This document shows, one piece after another, positions 11,904 to 23,206 of a stretch of 64,000 nucleotides of DNA. The translations under genes were made by a program, and so were the position numbers. How positions within the stretch are numbered: the first letter of the stretch is position 1; each line of letters starts with the position of its first letter. Below the pieces are notes generated by a model, which did not search any database, was not told the origin of the DNA, and saw nothing but the letters and a program-made list of their open reading frames with translations. The stretch comes from Phragmites australis (lineage: Eukaryota; Streptophyta; Magnoliopsida; Poales; Poaceae): NCBI RefSeq assembly GCF_958298935.1, contig NC_084924.1, forward strand, positions 30,105,819-30,169,818, written 5' to 3'.

Positions 11904-12955
11904 ATTTCGTTGCTTAGTAGAATTGATCTATGGCTTAACAAGTAATCTGACCTGTTTAATTAAAGGTAGTATGATGATTTGGAGCCTCAACATACTAATA
12001 TAAGATTTGTGCATCTCCTCTGATATGAATTGAATGAGGTGGTATTATTGGTTCATCTGCACGGCTTCTGTCGTCAGACATAAGATGATGTCCTTTATTA
12101 ATGCAGTAACATCTAAATCTATTGCTCAGAGGCGTTCCTCTCTCTCTCTCTATCCTACCGCAGCCCCATGGAAGCATAAGAGAGAGAGGAGAGAAGAGAG
12201 AGAAGGAGAGAAGTCATGCACATGTGGGGGGTGTAAGAGTCTGGTAAGGATTGGTGGTGGTAAATTCACATCTTTACACCACCTTTATGGGCACAGGCTT
12301 TAATCAGGTCTCCCTTAATGCTCTGAAACCTGACCCACGCCCCTCACTCAGGGTAAAGAAGGAAATGTTCTCTGAAAAGCTTCCCTTGCCTAGGCGTCCT
12401 CCTCACCTTTGAAGCCCTTTTTTCTCTGTTTTTTCTCCCCCTGCATGAAAGCTAGGAAGTGACGGATGATAATAAAAATGAATGTCAATAAGAAAATAAA
12501 AGACTAGACCTTATCCAAGGATTTCCCTAAGCAGCAGTGTGACAGTAAGATGAACATTTATATGTAGAAACTTGTAAAGATACATCCAGCTGCTTTGAGA
12601 TTTCTTTTCCAAGAATATGTTGTAAAAGTATTATTTTGCAGCAACCAAATATAAAGCTTAGTCTAACAAAATAATACCGTTAGTATTACCAAACGGTTAA
12701 TGATTATGAACTATATTTGCTCTCATAAGAAACAACAGTTGATAAATGCTTTAATATGCCTCGAAAATGTCAAAAGCACTTTCGCATCTTGTCTAAATAT
12801 ATATTTCTGCAATGGTAAATATACACGCCATGTTTGAAAATATATTCTATCTGATTCGAGTTTTGCTTGACAGAAGGACATCGTTGTAGGGAGTAGGAAC
12901 CGACTTTTGCTGAGAAAATGTCCCAGCTGTTAAAGGAAAGGGCAATGCCGCAATG
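11904..12955. other. No gene seen; anonymous intergenic DNA
   Basis: The stretch has no convincing coding frame. It contains a GA-rich tract at about 12178-12215 and ordinary AT-rich sequence. Short open frames here are not supported by any family resemblance I can see. Confidence 0.6.
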
Positions 12956-14250
12956 GTATATTTTCTCTCAATACCACATAAAGGTTGATCACTGCCAGTT
13001 TTAGAATCAGCAGTCTTTACTCGGCAGTGAAAATCGTAACTATCACTATCGGGTCTAGAACCGACAGTGATAGATATTCTCGGGAGCGAAAACAAAGAAA
13101 CGAGCCTGAGAGCCGACTCAGTTGCCGCCACCGCTGGCTCGCTTAGCCGCCGCTGTAGTGCCACAGCTTGCCTTGAATAAGAGAATGCAGCGGCACAAAG
13201 GCTGCCGCAAAAGCACACAGCACGAAGGCCGCCACCACCATCCGTCTTGATGTGACCACGACCACAGATGACAAGCCACGGTGAGTCAGCCCTTGTCCCA
13301 CCGTGCTCCACGCCCTCAGACCCACCGCCCTTGGATCCGCCAACCTTGGGGTAGCCGCACTTGGACCCGTAGCCCTTGGACTCGCCGCAGTGGATCTCGC
13401 GAGGCCGGTGAGGGAGGAGGCTGTTGGGGAGGCTAGTGGAGGAGGAGATCAGGAGGAGGCCAGTGGGGGAGGCCGGTGGGGATGCTAGTGGAGGAGGAGG
13501 CAGGTGAGGGTTGTGGTGGCCGAGGCGATGCAGCGACAGGGGAGTGGGAGCAGGTGAGGACGGTGGTGGCCGAGGTGATGCGGTGGCAGTGGAGCGGGAG
13601 CAGGTGATGGCGGCAATGTCCAAGGCGATGCTGAGGGCAATGGCAGAGAGAGCGAACGAGTAGATGAAAAGAGATAAGACCGAGCCAGAGAGAGAGAGAG
13701 AGCGAACGAGCGAACGTGAAGAGATAAGACCGAATCAATCGGACATCGCGAGAGAGCCAAAATCCAATTTAACGCAAATTTTGGGTCCGGGATAGCTTCA
13801 CTGCCGGTTCCAACTACAGCTGGCACTGATGGGTTCGTATCAAATGCCAAGTTTGTATTACAAAGTGGCGTTGATGTATTAGTGCCGGTTTGTAACATGA
13901 ACCGACACTGATATCGACTATCAGTGCAGGTTTTTAGCGGCTTCATCACGGTTCGAGTGCGAGAGGTTAAGAATTGGAATGATACATTTTCATTGTCGGT
14001 TCTTACACTACTACAGAACACCACATATGTAGCACTCCATCAGTGTCAGTTCAACAGTAATCGGCACTGAAGACATATCAGTGACGGTTCTTAAACTCCC
14101 GTACGTGAACAACGACTGAGGAGCAAAGAACCAGCACTGATATTGACTGCATCAGTGCCGGTTCTAGACACGAAGTGGCACTAGTAATCAGTATTAGTGC
14201 CGATTCTAGCCAGGAACCGGCGCTGATACTAGTCATGGTCACAACTCATC

Positions 14251-14570
14251 TTAAAAAAATGATAACTTTTTCACACGAAGTCGGATAGGGAAAAACTTTA
14301 TATGAAAATTATAGCTCTCGATGAGGTCTACAACTTTGTAGTTAAAATGTTTTTTAATTTGAGGTCATTTGAAAGACCAAATAATTATAATAAAGTTGCA
14401 GCAGTTATCGATGACAACTCACACTAAAAAATTCATAACTTTTTCACACAAAATCGGATGGAGAAAACTGTATATAAAAATTGTAGCACTCGACGAGATG
14501 TACAACTTTGTAGTTGATAATATTTTTATTTGAGATCATTTAGATGTCTAAATAGCCATTCAAACGTTCG
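14251..14570 (+). repeat. Duplicated ACAACTTTGTAGTT module in b1
   Basis: Two direct copies (about 14251-14380 and 14428-14560) read ATAACTTTTTCACACGAAGT, then a stretch with GTAGCTCTCGA, then CTACAACTTTGTAGTT, then GAGGTCATTT. The same module, in both orientations, fills the middle of the family Y element at 49372-50534, which has unrelated termini. Confidence 0.8.
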
Positions 14571-14611
14571 GTCAAAAGATGTCAAAAGGATTTTGCTACT
14601 ATACTCACGAA

Positions 14612-14700
14612 CGAACGATAGCTGAGATGGTTAGAGGGGTCATGCGCGCGCACATGCTATGAAATCTTAAGTTCGAGTCTTGGTTGTCGCATGCGAGTGA
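14612..14700 (+). other. tRNA-like module in b1
   Basis: GATAGCTGAGATGGTTAGAG resembles a box A region and AGTTCGAGTCTTGG a box B, about 50 bases apart. No intact cloverleaf is visible. The position, in the middle of a CACTA element, matches the tRNA-like modules of family X. Confidence 0.45.
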
Positions 14701-15269
14701 ATATCGTGTGACTTGCGAATATTGGGTGTGGTCAGGTGGGCAGCCTCTGGTCGAGTGCCCTTGGTTGCGAAAAAAATTTGAAGCTTTTTCGGCCCAAAAA
14801 ACATTGAATCCAAACGGAGACTACGAGACTATTAGTGCTGGTTGGTGCTAATTACTGGCACTGATAGTCCACTATCAGTGCCGGTTGGAGCCACCAACTG
14901 ATACTGATAGTGATTTTTAGTGCCGGTTCCATATGCGGCAATAATAGTTAGTGGTTATCACTACCGAGTAATCAGTGTTGGTTCAAAACCCGTCACTAAT
15001 GGCGATTTTGAACCGACACTGATAAGGGTTTCTGCAGTAGTGTTATACAATCATAAGTGATGAACCACTATTTATAACCGGTTCTATAGCAGTATCTTCT
15101 TCCTCGAGTTAGCTGGTAGGTATACAATAAAAGTATTAGATACATCCAATTGTTACTAGGTTGCAGGTACAAGAGTGGCAATAGAGCTAAAATTCTACAG
15201 TACTTGTACTCGTATCAACAAAGGTCTGTGTTCATATGAGCTCAATTCTTGGTCTACCTAGCTAGTTTA

Positions 15270-15494
15270 TACTTCCTCTGATTGTAAATGTAGATCGTTT
15301 TAAGTTTGTGCATAAAAATTAAAAAAGTAGATCAAATGATTTTGTTCCCCTTTATTTATTCTACATTAGAAAAGATAACTTATTTATTTATGAGAGTTGT
15401 AGTATTTATTAAATAAAGATAAAATAAAAACAAAAGAGAAAAAATACATAAAAATTCAAGAATGACTTATATTTATAAATAGTTGAGGGAGCTA
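15270..15494. mobile_element. Stowaway-like MITE (Tc1/Mariner type)
   Basis: The stretch opens TA-CTTCCTCTG and closes with GAGGGAGC-TA, the CTCCCTC-type ends and TA target of Stowaway MITEs. It is about 220 bases, AT-rich and has no coding frame. The ends are imperfect, so it is an old copy. Confidence 0.55.
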
Positions 15495-16017
15495 AAACTA
15501 ACTACATTTGCAACCAGACATTGTACTGTACTTGCATAGGGCCTTATGATGTTCCGTGTATCTTCCTCATTCTAATGATCATCATTAAATGGCTGACGTG
15601 GCGTTTCTATCCAACGAGGGTTCCAAAACCGGCCAATCACCAGCCTGGTGCAGACCCAGAAATTGGAACCAACCGTCCTGCGTTTTTTTCCTTCTTTTGC
15701 CCGGTCAAACCCATCTGTTCACCCTTTAATCGCCGTATTCAAAACTTCTGACTGTTTCTAATTTATACCCTTATTCAAATGTCAAAAAGAAATAATTTTT
15801 GAAATTTCAAAAGGATATAAAAAGCGGCAGGTTTGTTCCCTTTAGGTGGCTGGTTGTAGATTTTTGTTAGGGATGAAAACAAAAATGATCATTCTTGTTT
15901 TACTGGAGCTTGTTTTCGAAGTCTTCCATTGAAGCAGCTGAAAATCATATCCTAAGAAAACGGAAACAAAAGCAAGAAAAGTACATGGAAACGACATTGG
16001 AAACGATTTTGGGCTTT
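15495..16017. other. No gene seen
   Basis: There is a 76-residue open frame at 15521-15751 with no recognisable family. I see no repeats or RNA gene. Confidence 0.55.
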
Positions 16018-16352
16018 ACCCACTACTACAGAAACCCTAATCGGCGAGCCCATTGGAATCGACACTAACACCATTTATCACTACCGGTTCATACCACGAA
16101 CCGGTAGTGGTACAATCACTGCCGGCTTGTGGCATCAACCGGCAGTGATAAGGAGTGTATCACTGACGGTTGCTTCCACTAACTAATAGTGATGTATCAA
16201 TATCAGTTTGTAATATCGACTGACAGTGATATAACATTTATCACTGCCAGTTAATTTCAAGAATCGGTAGTGACATGAGACATGCTTTCAAAGAGGATGT
16301 GTTGGGCAAGCTTAGAAGTGCAAAATAATACACTCCGGATTGCAAAATAAAG

Positions 16353-16879
16353 GCTAATAAGCCTATGCTGGCTTTTGCTTCTTTGATGGCGGGCCATCAT
16401 CGTCAGACAACAACTCCTTCTCATCATCGTCATCAATGTCATTGATGACGGGGTTGTCGCGACCTCCAAAGCGATGGCGGCCTCCTCCTCCTCCTCCTCG
16501 AAGCTTGTCTTCTTGAGTTTTTCCCAGTCGATGCTACCATCATCATCACTAGAGATGGCGGCCTCCTCCTCATCATCATCATTGGAGCCCTCAGCATTGG
16601 CGTCCTCCTCCTCGTCTTCGTCCTCCTCCTCCTTCAAGCACACATCATCCTCAGCGCTGGTGTAGGAGTCCTTCGAGTTTGCCGACATGCGGCAATTCTT
16701 CAACAGAGGGCTGAGGCCCAAGAAGCCTAGTCACAACAGTATGGGGAAGAAGATTGGTCATTGCCAGAGGAGAAGGAGCAGTCATCGCAGGAGGCTAACA
16801 TTGACTCAAACTCCGATGAGTATGGTGGCGTGGACGGAGGAGAGGCCAGAGTTTGTGGCGGTGGATGGGGTCTTGCCAT
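16353..16879 (-). pseudogene. Acidic Asp/Glu-rich protein, copy in a2
   Basis: Homologue of the gene at 10901-11430. Visible in order: a Pro-rich start with LASPPSTPPYSSEFESMLAS, a Ser-rich block, MSANSKDSYTSAEDDV, a Glu/Asp stretch of about 40 residues, DDDGSIDWEKLKK, a Glu run, and after a frame change RDNPVINDIDDDDEKELLS and the basic tail PSKKQKPA. A TAG in the N-terminal third and one or two frameshifts break it. The tail and the GSI.W(D/E).L block are kept in both copies, so the ancestor probably coded for a protein. No known domain recognised. Confidence 0.5.
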
Positions 16880-17628
16880 GACTGGACTGAGCTAGATAGG
16901 GCGAACGAACTAATTTGTATGGTGGATTGGAGGAGGAGGAGTAACATCATGGATGGAAAGAGGAGGTTGGTGAGGGCAAGCATTGTAATGGCCGTTCGAA
17001 GACGAAGTGGCAGAGAATGAAGGGACGTTGCACATACAGTTTCAATGGCATGAAAGAATGAAGGGGCGTGCGATGGGGGTAGTTAACATATCTTTGCAGA
17101 TTGTAGTTCCCAACCAACAGTGATATCGCATCATTGACAGTAGGTAACTAGTGGTAGTGATAGGGGTGCGTGAATCAACACATTGGTCTATCACTGTTGG
17201 TTGGTAACTTCAACCGACACAACTACGATATCTATTTAATCCTCCTCCTTCTATTATTTTATCTATGCCACAGGTGAGAATTTACTCTGACACTAGTGAG
17301 AGCAGAGTTTTTTATTCTTCCTTAGCCTTCCTTACTTTGATTGTGAGAGGTTTGTAAAGAAACATAGTTTTCTTTTCATCATCATCTAGTGTTTCGTTCT
17401 TCCTTACTTAGATCTATGTTCTTCTTGACTTATGTTTTGTAGATCTACTTATTTTGTAATTGTGATGGGTCATTTTATTTCTCGAAGGGTTAGGGTCAGC
17501 TAGCTTGCCACCCATCACCTGAGTTTCATTCCAGGACCCAGGAATGCTTGCTTCTAGTTTGGGGATGCCAGGTTCATCCAACCTGAAGCCTGTGGATGAC
17601 TGTTGCTATTGTTCTCCAGTACACCCTA

Positions 17629-17841
17629 GGACCAAACAATGTTGTGTTGTCCTAGATTGCCTTTGATCCCCATGACAACTACTACTATGTTCTCTGCTTA
17701 TTACCCAAAAATGATCTGTTTCTGCATGATCATCAATGCAATGTTGATGATGATAGTGTTGTCTTCACTAGAGTGAACCACATCCGCCTGGTGGAGGAAC
17801 ATGATCTGACAACCAATTTAAACATCAGGGGGGTTCTTTAA
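17629..17841 (+). pseudogene. Gene-like exon fragment, unknown
   Basis: The frame reads GPNNVVLS, a TAG, then IAFDPHDNYYYVLCLLP, a stretch with three Asp, TRVNHIRLVEEHDL and a stop at 17839-17841. The residue mix (FDPHDNYYYVL) looks like real coding sequence, not random frame. It lies where copy a2 diverges from a1, so it may be a captured gene piece. I cannot name the family. Confidence 0.35.
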
Positions 17842-18229
17842 ATAGGTGTAACAAGCTTTATATATGTATTATATATGAACTTTAATGTTATGAACTTTTA
17901 TGTATTGTGGTTTAATTTATATTTATTAATATTAAGTTACCTACATTCTGGTTACTTATTTTCGAAATTTTTAATATTAAGTTACTTATCTTCACAATTT
18001 TTAGATTGCTTCTTTTACGTTCTAACCAATTCATATTTTTTTAGTTATATTTTATGTTGATAATATCACTGTCTGTTCTAGTTAACAACCGACATTGATA
18101 CTATCGTTGCCTGTTACCTTTGCTATCATTTTGCACCTATGAAATAAAGTTAAATTTATCCTCTAATCATACATGGTGGTGTGGTTTAACCGAGCACGAC
18201 TACACTAGTACAGAACGATACTGTACAGG

Positions 18230-18595
18230 CGGGTGAAAACGCCTTTTCACAGGCGTTTAGCGCACCCGCCTGCGACCGAAGGCCTGTGGAAATCAACAAT
18301 TTTCACAGGTGCAAAAGTGATCACCTGTGGAAATCGATTTTCACAGGCAGTACACATAAAGAACCGCCTGTGGAAAATAATTTTCGCAGGCGGTTCCTAA
18401 TGTCAACCGCCTGTGAAAATCGATTTCCACAGGCGGTTGGCTTAATAAACCGCCTATGGAAATAGTTTTCTGGAGACAGTTCTTTATGTCAACCGCCTGT
18501 GGAAATTGATTTCCACAGGCGGTCCACATTAGCTGCCGCCTTAGATATAAAGATTTCCACAGGCGGTTCCGTATGAGAACCGCCTGTGGTATGTA
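18230..18595. repeat. Family Y subterminal repeat array, left end
   Basis: About ten copies of an inverted pair, ACAGGCGGTTCC and ACCGCCTGTGGAAA, alternate every 30-40 bases. The matching array at the other end is at 23600-23860. Each pair is near-palindromic and could fold. Confidence 0.85.
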
Positions 18596-18731
18596 TTTAT
18601 TTCAAAAAAAATAATTAGAATATATTTTATTCCATCCAGATTTCACACAGTTTCAATAACAATATGAGCATCACGTATTTCAATATTTAACACAAGTACA
18701 ATAATATTTACAACATCACAAGCCTATATTG

Positions 18732-20140
18732 CTAAGAGTCGCTCTCCCACATACAACGTCTCGGATGGCTAGCTAATTCACCTCCACCATCAAAGAATCT
18801 ACCGTTCTTGTGGATGACTTTGTGCATAATAAACTGGCACATGTCATATTGGATATTTTGAATTTCTTTTTCGGTGAGAGCTTGGTTGGCACATTGGATC
18901 ATCCTTGTCTGGTTTGAAAACACAACTAAAAGAGTTAAAACACTACTGACAACAGAAACATAACCAAATAAGAATGTACAGGCGCAATGATGACTTACGT
19001 CCTCAGGGTTCGTTGTGTACCTCCCGTTTATTCTAAGAAATTGGCAAACATAGAATCCACAAAGAACGGTATTGACATCTTGCTTGTGGCACTACAAATA
19101 AAAACGTAACATATTCGTTAGTTCAATAAAACTCTTCGTCATTAATAGTGGGATACAAGAATTAGAAGTCGTGTTATTACCGGAAAGTGTGTACGGACCG
19201 TCATCGCATCCGGCTTGTCCGTATCGTGTATCCCACCTTTCGTTACGTACCACTTGTAGGCCCTATTCGAATGCCAACAAGTAATTATCAATTCATAAAT
19301 AATGTATAAGAATTTTAAGTATGGGGGATTTCCTTTACCTCTGTATAACGTCAATGAAATCTTGGTAGGATTTTTGTTGAAAATTGGTAGAGTCAAGGAC
19401 CACGAGTCTGCTCGACTTCGACATCAGTATTATACAAATATAGTGATCACTACATGAATACTTATGTTAGATTCTTGATCGATCAACTAAGTTGAACACT
19501 TATGTTAGATTGATAACGTATCACACTTACTTAAAGTTGTAGGGAGCGAAGATGCAGTCCTTGTCCTATATTTCTAGCATAGCTCTTTCTATGTAGGTTG
19601 ACATTTCGAGCCTTTTTGTTTTGATTGCTTCTTTTATGACCCGTGCTTTATCCTTTTTACTGTTCCCCTTAATTCGAGGGTCATCAGTCCTTATGTTCAC
19701 AACCATGTTGGGCTAGGAAATTCGTTGCGGATCAATGAATCCGACAGGCCTCTTCAACTTTTCCGCATCGTTAAATTGCATCCTACAGAACAAGTCAATA
19801 GTCATTGGCTTTTATAGCATATATTGGTACATATATGAACGTAGGGGTAGATTGGTGGCACTTACAGGCACCACACGCTTATGAGATTGACGTCAAGTTT
19901 GTCGAGGTGAAACAAAGCGTGTATGTCCTTAAAATCCAACATGAGGTAGTTGTCTCTGCTTAGATAAACGATAGCGGGGACAGAAGCAGTGATTATGGAG
20001 AGCCCGCGCGACATGCCCTCATGTAACATTTGTGGAATTTCCTCATCTCTCACGGACCTTCTTGGAGTTGAAACGATAGCAGAAATAGCTTGCCATGCTC
20101 ATATTTCTCGGAAACATGCAGTGTAGGCACAAAATCTATC
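18732..20140 (-). pseudogene. Ulp1/C48 peptidase-like gene of CACTA Y1
   Basis: Grass CACTA elements often encode a second protein with a Ulp1 (SUMO-protease) fold; its job in transposition is unknown. Exons on the minus strand: one ending near 19864 with DFKDIHALFHLDKLDVNLIS, followed by GTAAG; a second (about 19785-19540) with KRPVGFIDPQRIS and CIFAPYNFK; a third ending at about 19341 (SYQDFIDVIQ); a fourth (about 19263-19183) with AYKWYVTKGGIHDTDKPDAM and THFP; a last exon from about 19077 with CHKQDVNTVLCGFYVCQFL, which holds the catalytic-type Cys, then RINGRYTTNPED; after a further intron, KEIQNIQYDMCQFIMHKVI to the stop at 18732. Two in-frame TAG codons in the second exon and a likely 1-base shift in the third make it a pseudogene. 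Confidence 0.7.
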
Positions 20141-20749
20141 TGTGAGGTACTTAATGCTTTGACGATCTCTTTCGTGAGACCTACCTAAATAATATAGAAA
20201 CCCCACATTGTTTCCAGCCTAAGCATTCCAGCTCCTAGCTCTATTAAGCATCTAGTTTTAGTCTAAGAAAAAACATGATGAGTCAGCCAAACCACCCTCA
20301 AGATAGGTCACCCAAACAGTATGATTTCTCAACTAATACTACAACCAAAACCATGTATAGAGGCACAAACTTATGTTATCAGCAATTATCATGATAACAA
20401 TCACCAAAGTTATGTATGTCAAGTGCATGTCAATACCAATTTAAGGCCAACATAAATGCAACATATGGTATAATAGTACTCAGAGCAGCTGATCAATTAT
20501 ATCTTAGGAGAAGCACCATTGTTTTCTTTAGCCTAGTTGAACCATGGGGGTACAAGACTGGAAGTAAAAACGCACATCGTTACACATCTACATGTAACTA
20601 TGTTGTATGATATGCTTGACTTCTATAGATCAGTCATCGGCACCAGTGGGGTAAAAGGACCAATGAATTATAGTGGTTCACAACAAACTAGACTATCATC
20701 ACATACAACTAAGCATCTGAAAATGGCTCTGATATAATGATAGCAATAA

Positions 20750-21176
20750 CTTCACCATGGCATGATGGCCAGCATCACAAGGGGGGCATCACACGGCCGG
20801 TCGGAGAACCGACTATGACGGCTCGGTCGGGAGGGGGATATGGACCTACTCACCGGCGGTGGCGGCTCCTCCTCGGCGCGGTCCAACTCGGCGGCGGCGG
20901 CTACTCCTCGGCGCTGTCGAACTCGGCGGCAGCGACTACTCCTCGGCGTGGTCCAACTCGATGGCGGCGGCTCCTCCTTGGCGCAGTCCAACTCGGCGTC
21001 GGAGCGGTCCTCCTCGTCGGGGGTGGCAGCGGAAAGGGAGAGCGCGGGAGGCGGACGGCGCGGTCGAAGGTTTGTGAAAGCACTAGGGTTTTCGGGGCCG
21101 CGCGTGGTTATATAAATAGAAACGATTTCCATAGGTGGTTCACATAAGGAACCGCCTATGGAAATCATTTTCACAC
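20750..21176. other. GC-rich segment and internal family Y repeat
   Basis: 20790-21080 is GC-rich with repeated CTCCTCGGCGCGGTCCAACT units of about 42 bases, open in several frames. At 21117-21176 a pair GGTGGTTCACATAAGG / AACCGCCTATGGAAAT, the family Y subterminal motif, sits inside the element exactly where the TNP2 frame breaks off. No known protein domain is visible in the GC-rich part. Confidence 0.6.
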
Positions 21177-22976
21177 ATTCTTCTCAATGTGCATGACATC
21201 GATGCTGTGACAGACATCCAAGTCCTTCCAGTAGGGCAAATACTTAAAGAAAATTGGCATCTTCTTCCACAGCGTGCTGGTCGGCGTCTCACTTTTCTTC
21301 CTCTTTTTACCCTTCGGCGGCTTCCCAAAAACAACCTTGATGCTACTGACCATTTGAAACACTCGTGCCCCGCTGCGAGGTTTCGGGCCAGTATCTTCCT
21401 GAACTGTATTGTCAAAATGTTTCTTCATATTGTGGTATCTGTGAGTTCTGAGTAAGAACCGTCGGTGTCGCGTGTACACTACCTTCTGTGAGTATGGAAG
21501 GTACACAGACGCGGTTTCATCCAAGCACACTGCACATCCTTGCTTCCCTTTAACCTGTCTCGATAGGTTAAAAAGGGCGGGATAATCATTGATGGTAACG
21601 AAAATCATTGCTTTCAACGTGAAGTACTGTCGTCGGAACTCATCCCACACCCAGACCCCCTCATTCCACAATTTCGCCATATCTTCCATCAATGGTTCCA
21701 GAAACACATCTATATCGTTGCCCGGTTGTTTCGGTCCTTGGATAAGAATGGACAGCATAAGGTACTTCCGCTTCATGCATAGCCATGGAGGAAGGTTGTA
21801 GATGGTCAGGACCACTGGCCAAGTGCTATGTGAGGTGCTCATGTCACCGAAAGGATTCATTCCGTCGGTACTCAACACGAACCTTACATTCCTTGGTTCT
21901 TCAGCGAACTCTGGATACATGGCATCAAACTTTCTCCATTGCCTAGCATCAGCGGGGTGTCGAAGCTTAGTTCCATCCTTCTTGCGCTTATCGAAATGCC
22001 AACGCATCAGTTCAGAGTCCCTAGGGTTCGAGTATAGGCGCTGCAAGTGGGGTATCACTGGTAGGTACCACATCACCATCGCAGGACTTCTTCTGTTCTT
22101 CTCCGTATTGTAAGAAGTGTCTTCTTCATCACGACCAGCATTACTCTTCTTCTTCTTCGTGTTGGCGGAAGCATCTTCGTCCTCACAATCATCATTCCTC
22201 TTGTACCGACGCGCATTGCACACTGAACATCTATCCAAGGCTTCGTACTCTTTACGGTAGAGGATACAGTGGTTTGGACATGCGTGTATTTTTTGCACAT
22301 CCAATGATAACGGCCAGATAAGCTTCTTCGCCAGATAAGTGGTGGTGGGCAAGGAGTTAGGCTTCGGAAGCATGTTTGCCAAGAGACTCAACAGATCCGA
22401 GAAACTCTTGTCGGACCATCCATTGCTGGCCTTCAACCTTAGAAGTTCAAGCACCGAATGCAACACCGTAAACTCTTTATCACAGCCCTTCGATTTCTCA
22501 TACAAAAATTCCTTCGATGCCTTTTTTAACGCCTCGAAATTATCTAAACCTCTCGTGTCCCTTAAAACATGCGATTTTGCGTGGCGCAGCATTTCCTCCA
22601 GATCAAAGTCAACATCATCATCCAAATCAAAATCGGCATCATCATCCATCATAACATCAGTGTCGCCTTCGACTGCTCCCTCATCATCACCATCCACTTG
22701 ATCAGCAGCGATGTCCTGGTTTGGTTTGCTTGTACGTTGTTCGTTGTGATTGGACCAACATTTGTAATCCTCAACAAAACCTCTCAAGATCAAGTGTGAT
22801 TTGATTATACTTGATTTGTCCCACAATTTCTGATTCTTGCTGTCAGAATATTGACAGTATATTTCCTTTGTCTTCTTAGTTAAAGCGTCCTTCTTTGCGG
22901 CTTCAATAAAAAAAGAGAGTCATTTGATGTATATTTCTCCATATCTTGGCGCATCATACATCCATGCTCTGTCTAT
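21171..22976 (-). pseudogene. TNP2 transposase (Transposase_21), truncated
   Basis: TNP2 is the CACTA transposase that cuts and joins the termini. On the minus strand the N-terminus reads DRAWMYDAPRYGE, but its start codon is ATA and a TGA (22920-22922) follows after IK. A clean 551-residue frame then runs from 22826: an acidic stretch, LLRLKASNGWSDKSFSDLL, KIHACPNHCILYRKEYEALD with the CSVCNARRYK zinc-like pair, MRWHFDKRKKDG, LRHPADARQWRKFD, LSTDGMNPFGDMSTSHSTWP, GPKQPGNDIDVFLEPLMEDM and CHSIDVMHIEKNV. Usual TNP2 continues several hundred residues with DUF4218 and DUF4216 parts; here it ends at the internal repeat at 21176. The long open frame means decay is recent, but the product lacks its C-terminal half. 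Confidence 0.85.
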
Positions 22977-23142
22977 CTTTAACTTCAACCACAAAATTAG
23001 ATACATTAATTAATTAATTTGAAAATCAGAATTAAAAAGATTTTTAAAAAAAAGGAAAATATAGGCTTGTTATGATTATAATATGTCTACGCAATTGAAT
23101 CTACATTAACGTAAATTATGACTCAAAATAATGTGAATTCAT

Positions 23143-23206
23143 TACTCTCTCTCCCTCTCCCTCTCCCTCTCCCTCTCCCTCTCCCTAGATCTAGATCTAG
23201 ATCTAG
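23143..23206. repeat. Microsatellite (CTCCCT)n then (AGATCT)n
   Basis: A run of CTCCCT units is followed directly by repeated TAGATC units in family Y1, between the TNP2 start and the right subterminal array. Confidence 0.9.

Larger units (their letters stand above)
14006..15042. mobile_element. CACTA non-autonomous element b1 (TSD TTA)
   Basis: The left terminus CACTACTACAGAACACC starts at 14006, the right TTTCTGCAGTAGTG ends at 15042, and both are flanked by TTA (14003-14005 and 15043-15045). Subterminal repeats of the type CACTGATA and TCAGTGCCGGTT fill about 220 bases at each end. The middle has no protein frame. It carries two copies of a module containing TACAACTTTGTAGTT and a tRNA-like stretch. 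Confidence 0.9.
12960..15110. mobile_element. Decayed CACTA remnant around element b1
   Basis: Repeats of the CACTGCC/GGCAGTG type occur at 12980-13075 and 13790-13970. After the inserted element b1 the sequence continues to GGTTCTATAGCAGTA near 15097, which looks like a mutated right terminus. I cannot find a matching left terminus. The middle (13080-13740) is a GC-rich Pro/Ser-coding stretch on the minus strand with no recognised domain, ending in GAGA repeats at 13640-13720. Boundaries are approximate. Confidence 0.4.

Noticed and set aside
12847..13623. 258-residue minus-strand frame
   Set aside because: Runs through CACTGCC repeats and GC-rich repeats of a CACTA remnant; low-complexity Pro/Ser, no domain.
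18230..18595. CRISPR-like regular repeats
   Set aside because: Regular spacing of ACAGGCGGTT pairs is the subterminal array of a plant CACTA element; repeats alternate in orientation and the genome is eukaryotic.
20737..21174. Overlapping 136-140-residue frames on both strands
   Set aside because: All arise from the GC-rich ~42-base repeats; open in several frames at once, which marks composition rather than coding.
21802..22113. Plus-strand frames opposite TNP2
   Set aside because: Shadows of the minus-strand TNP2 frame.
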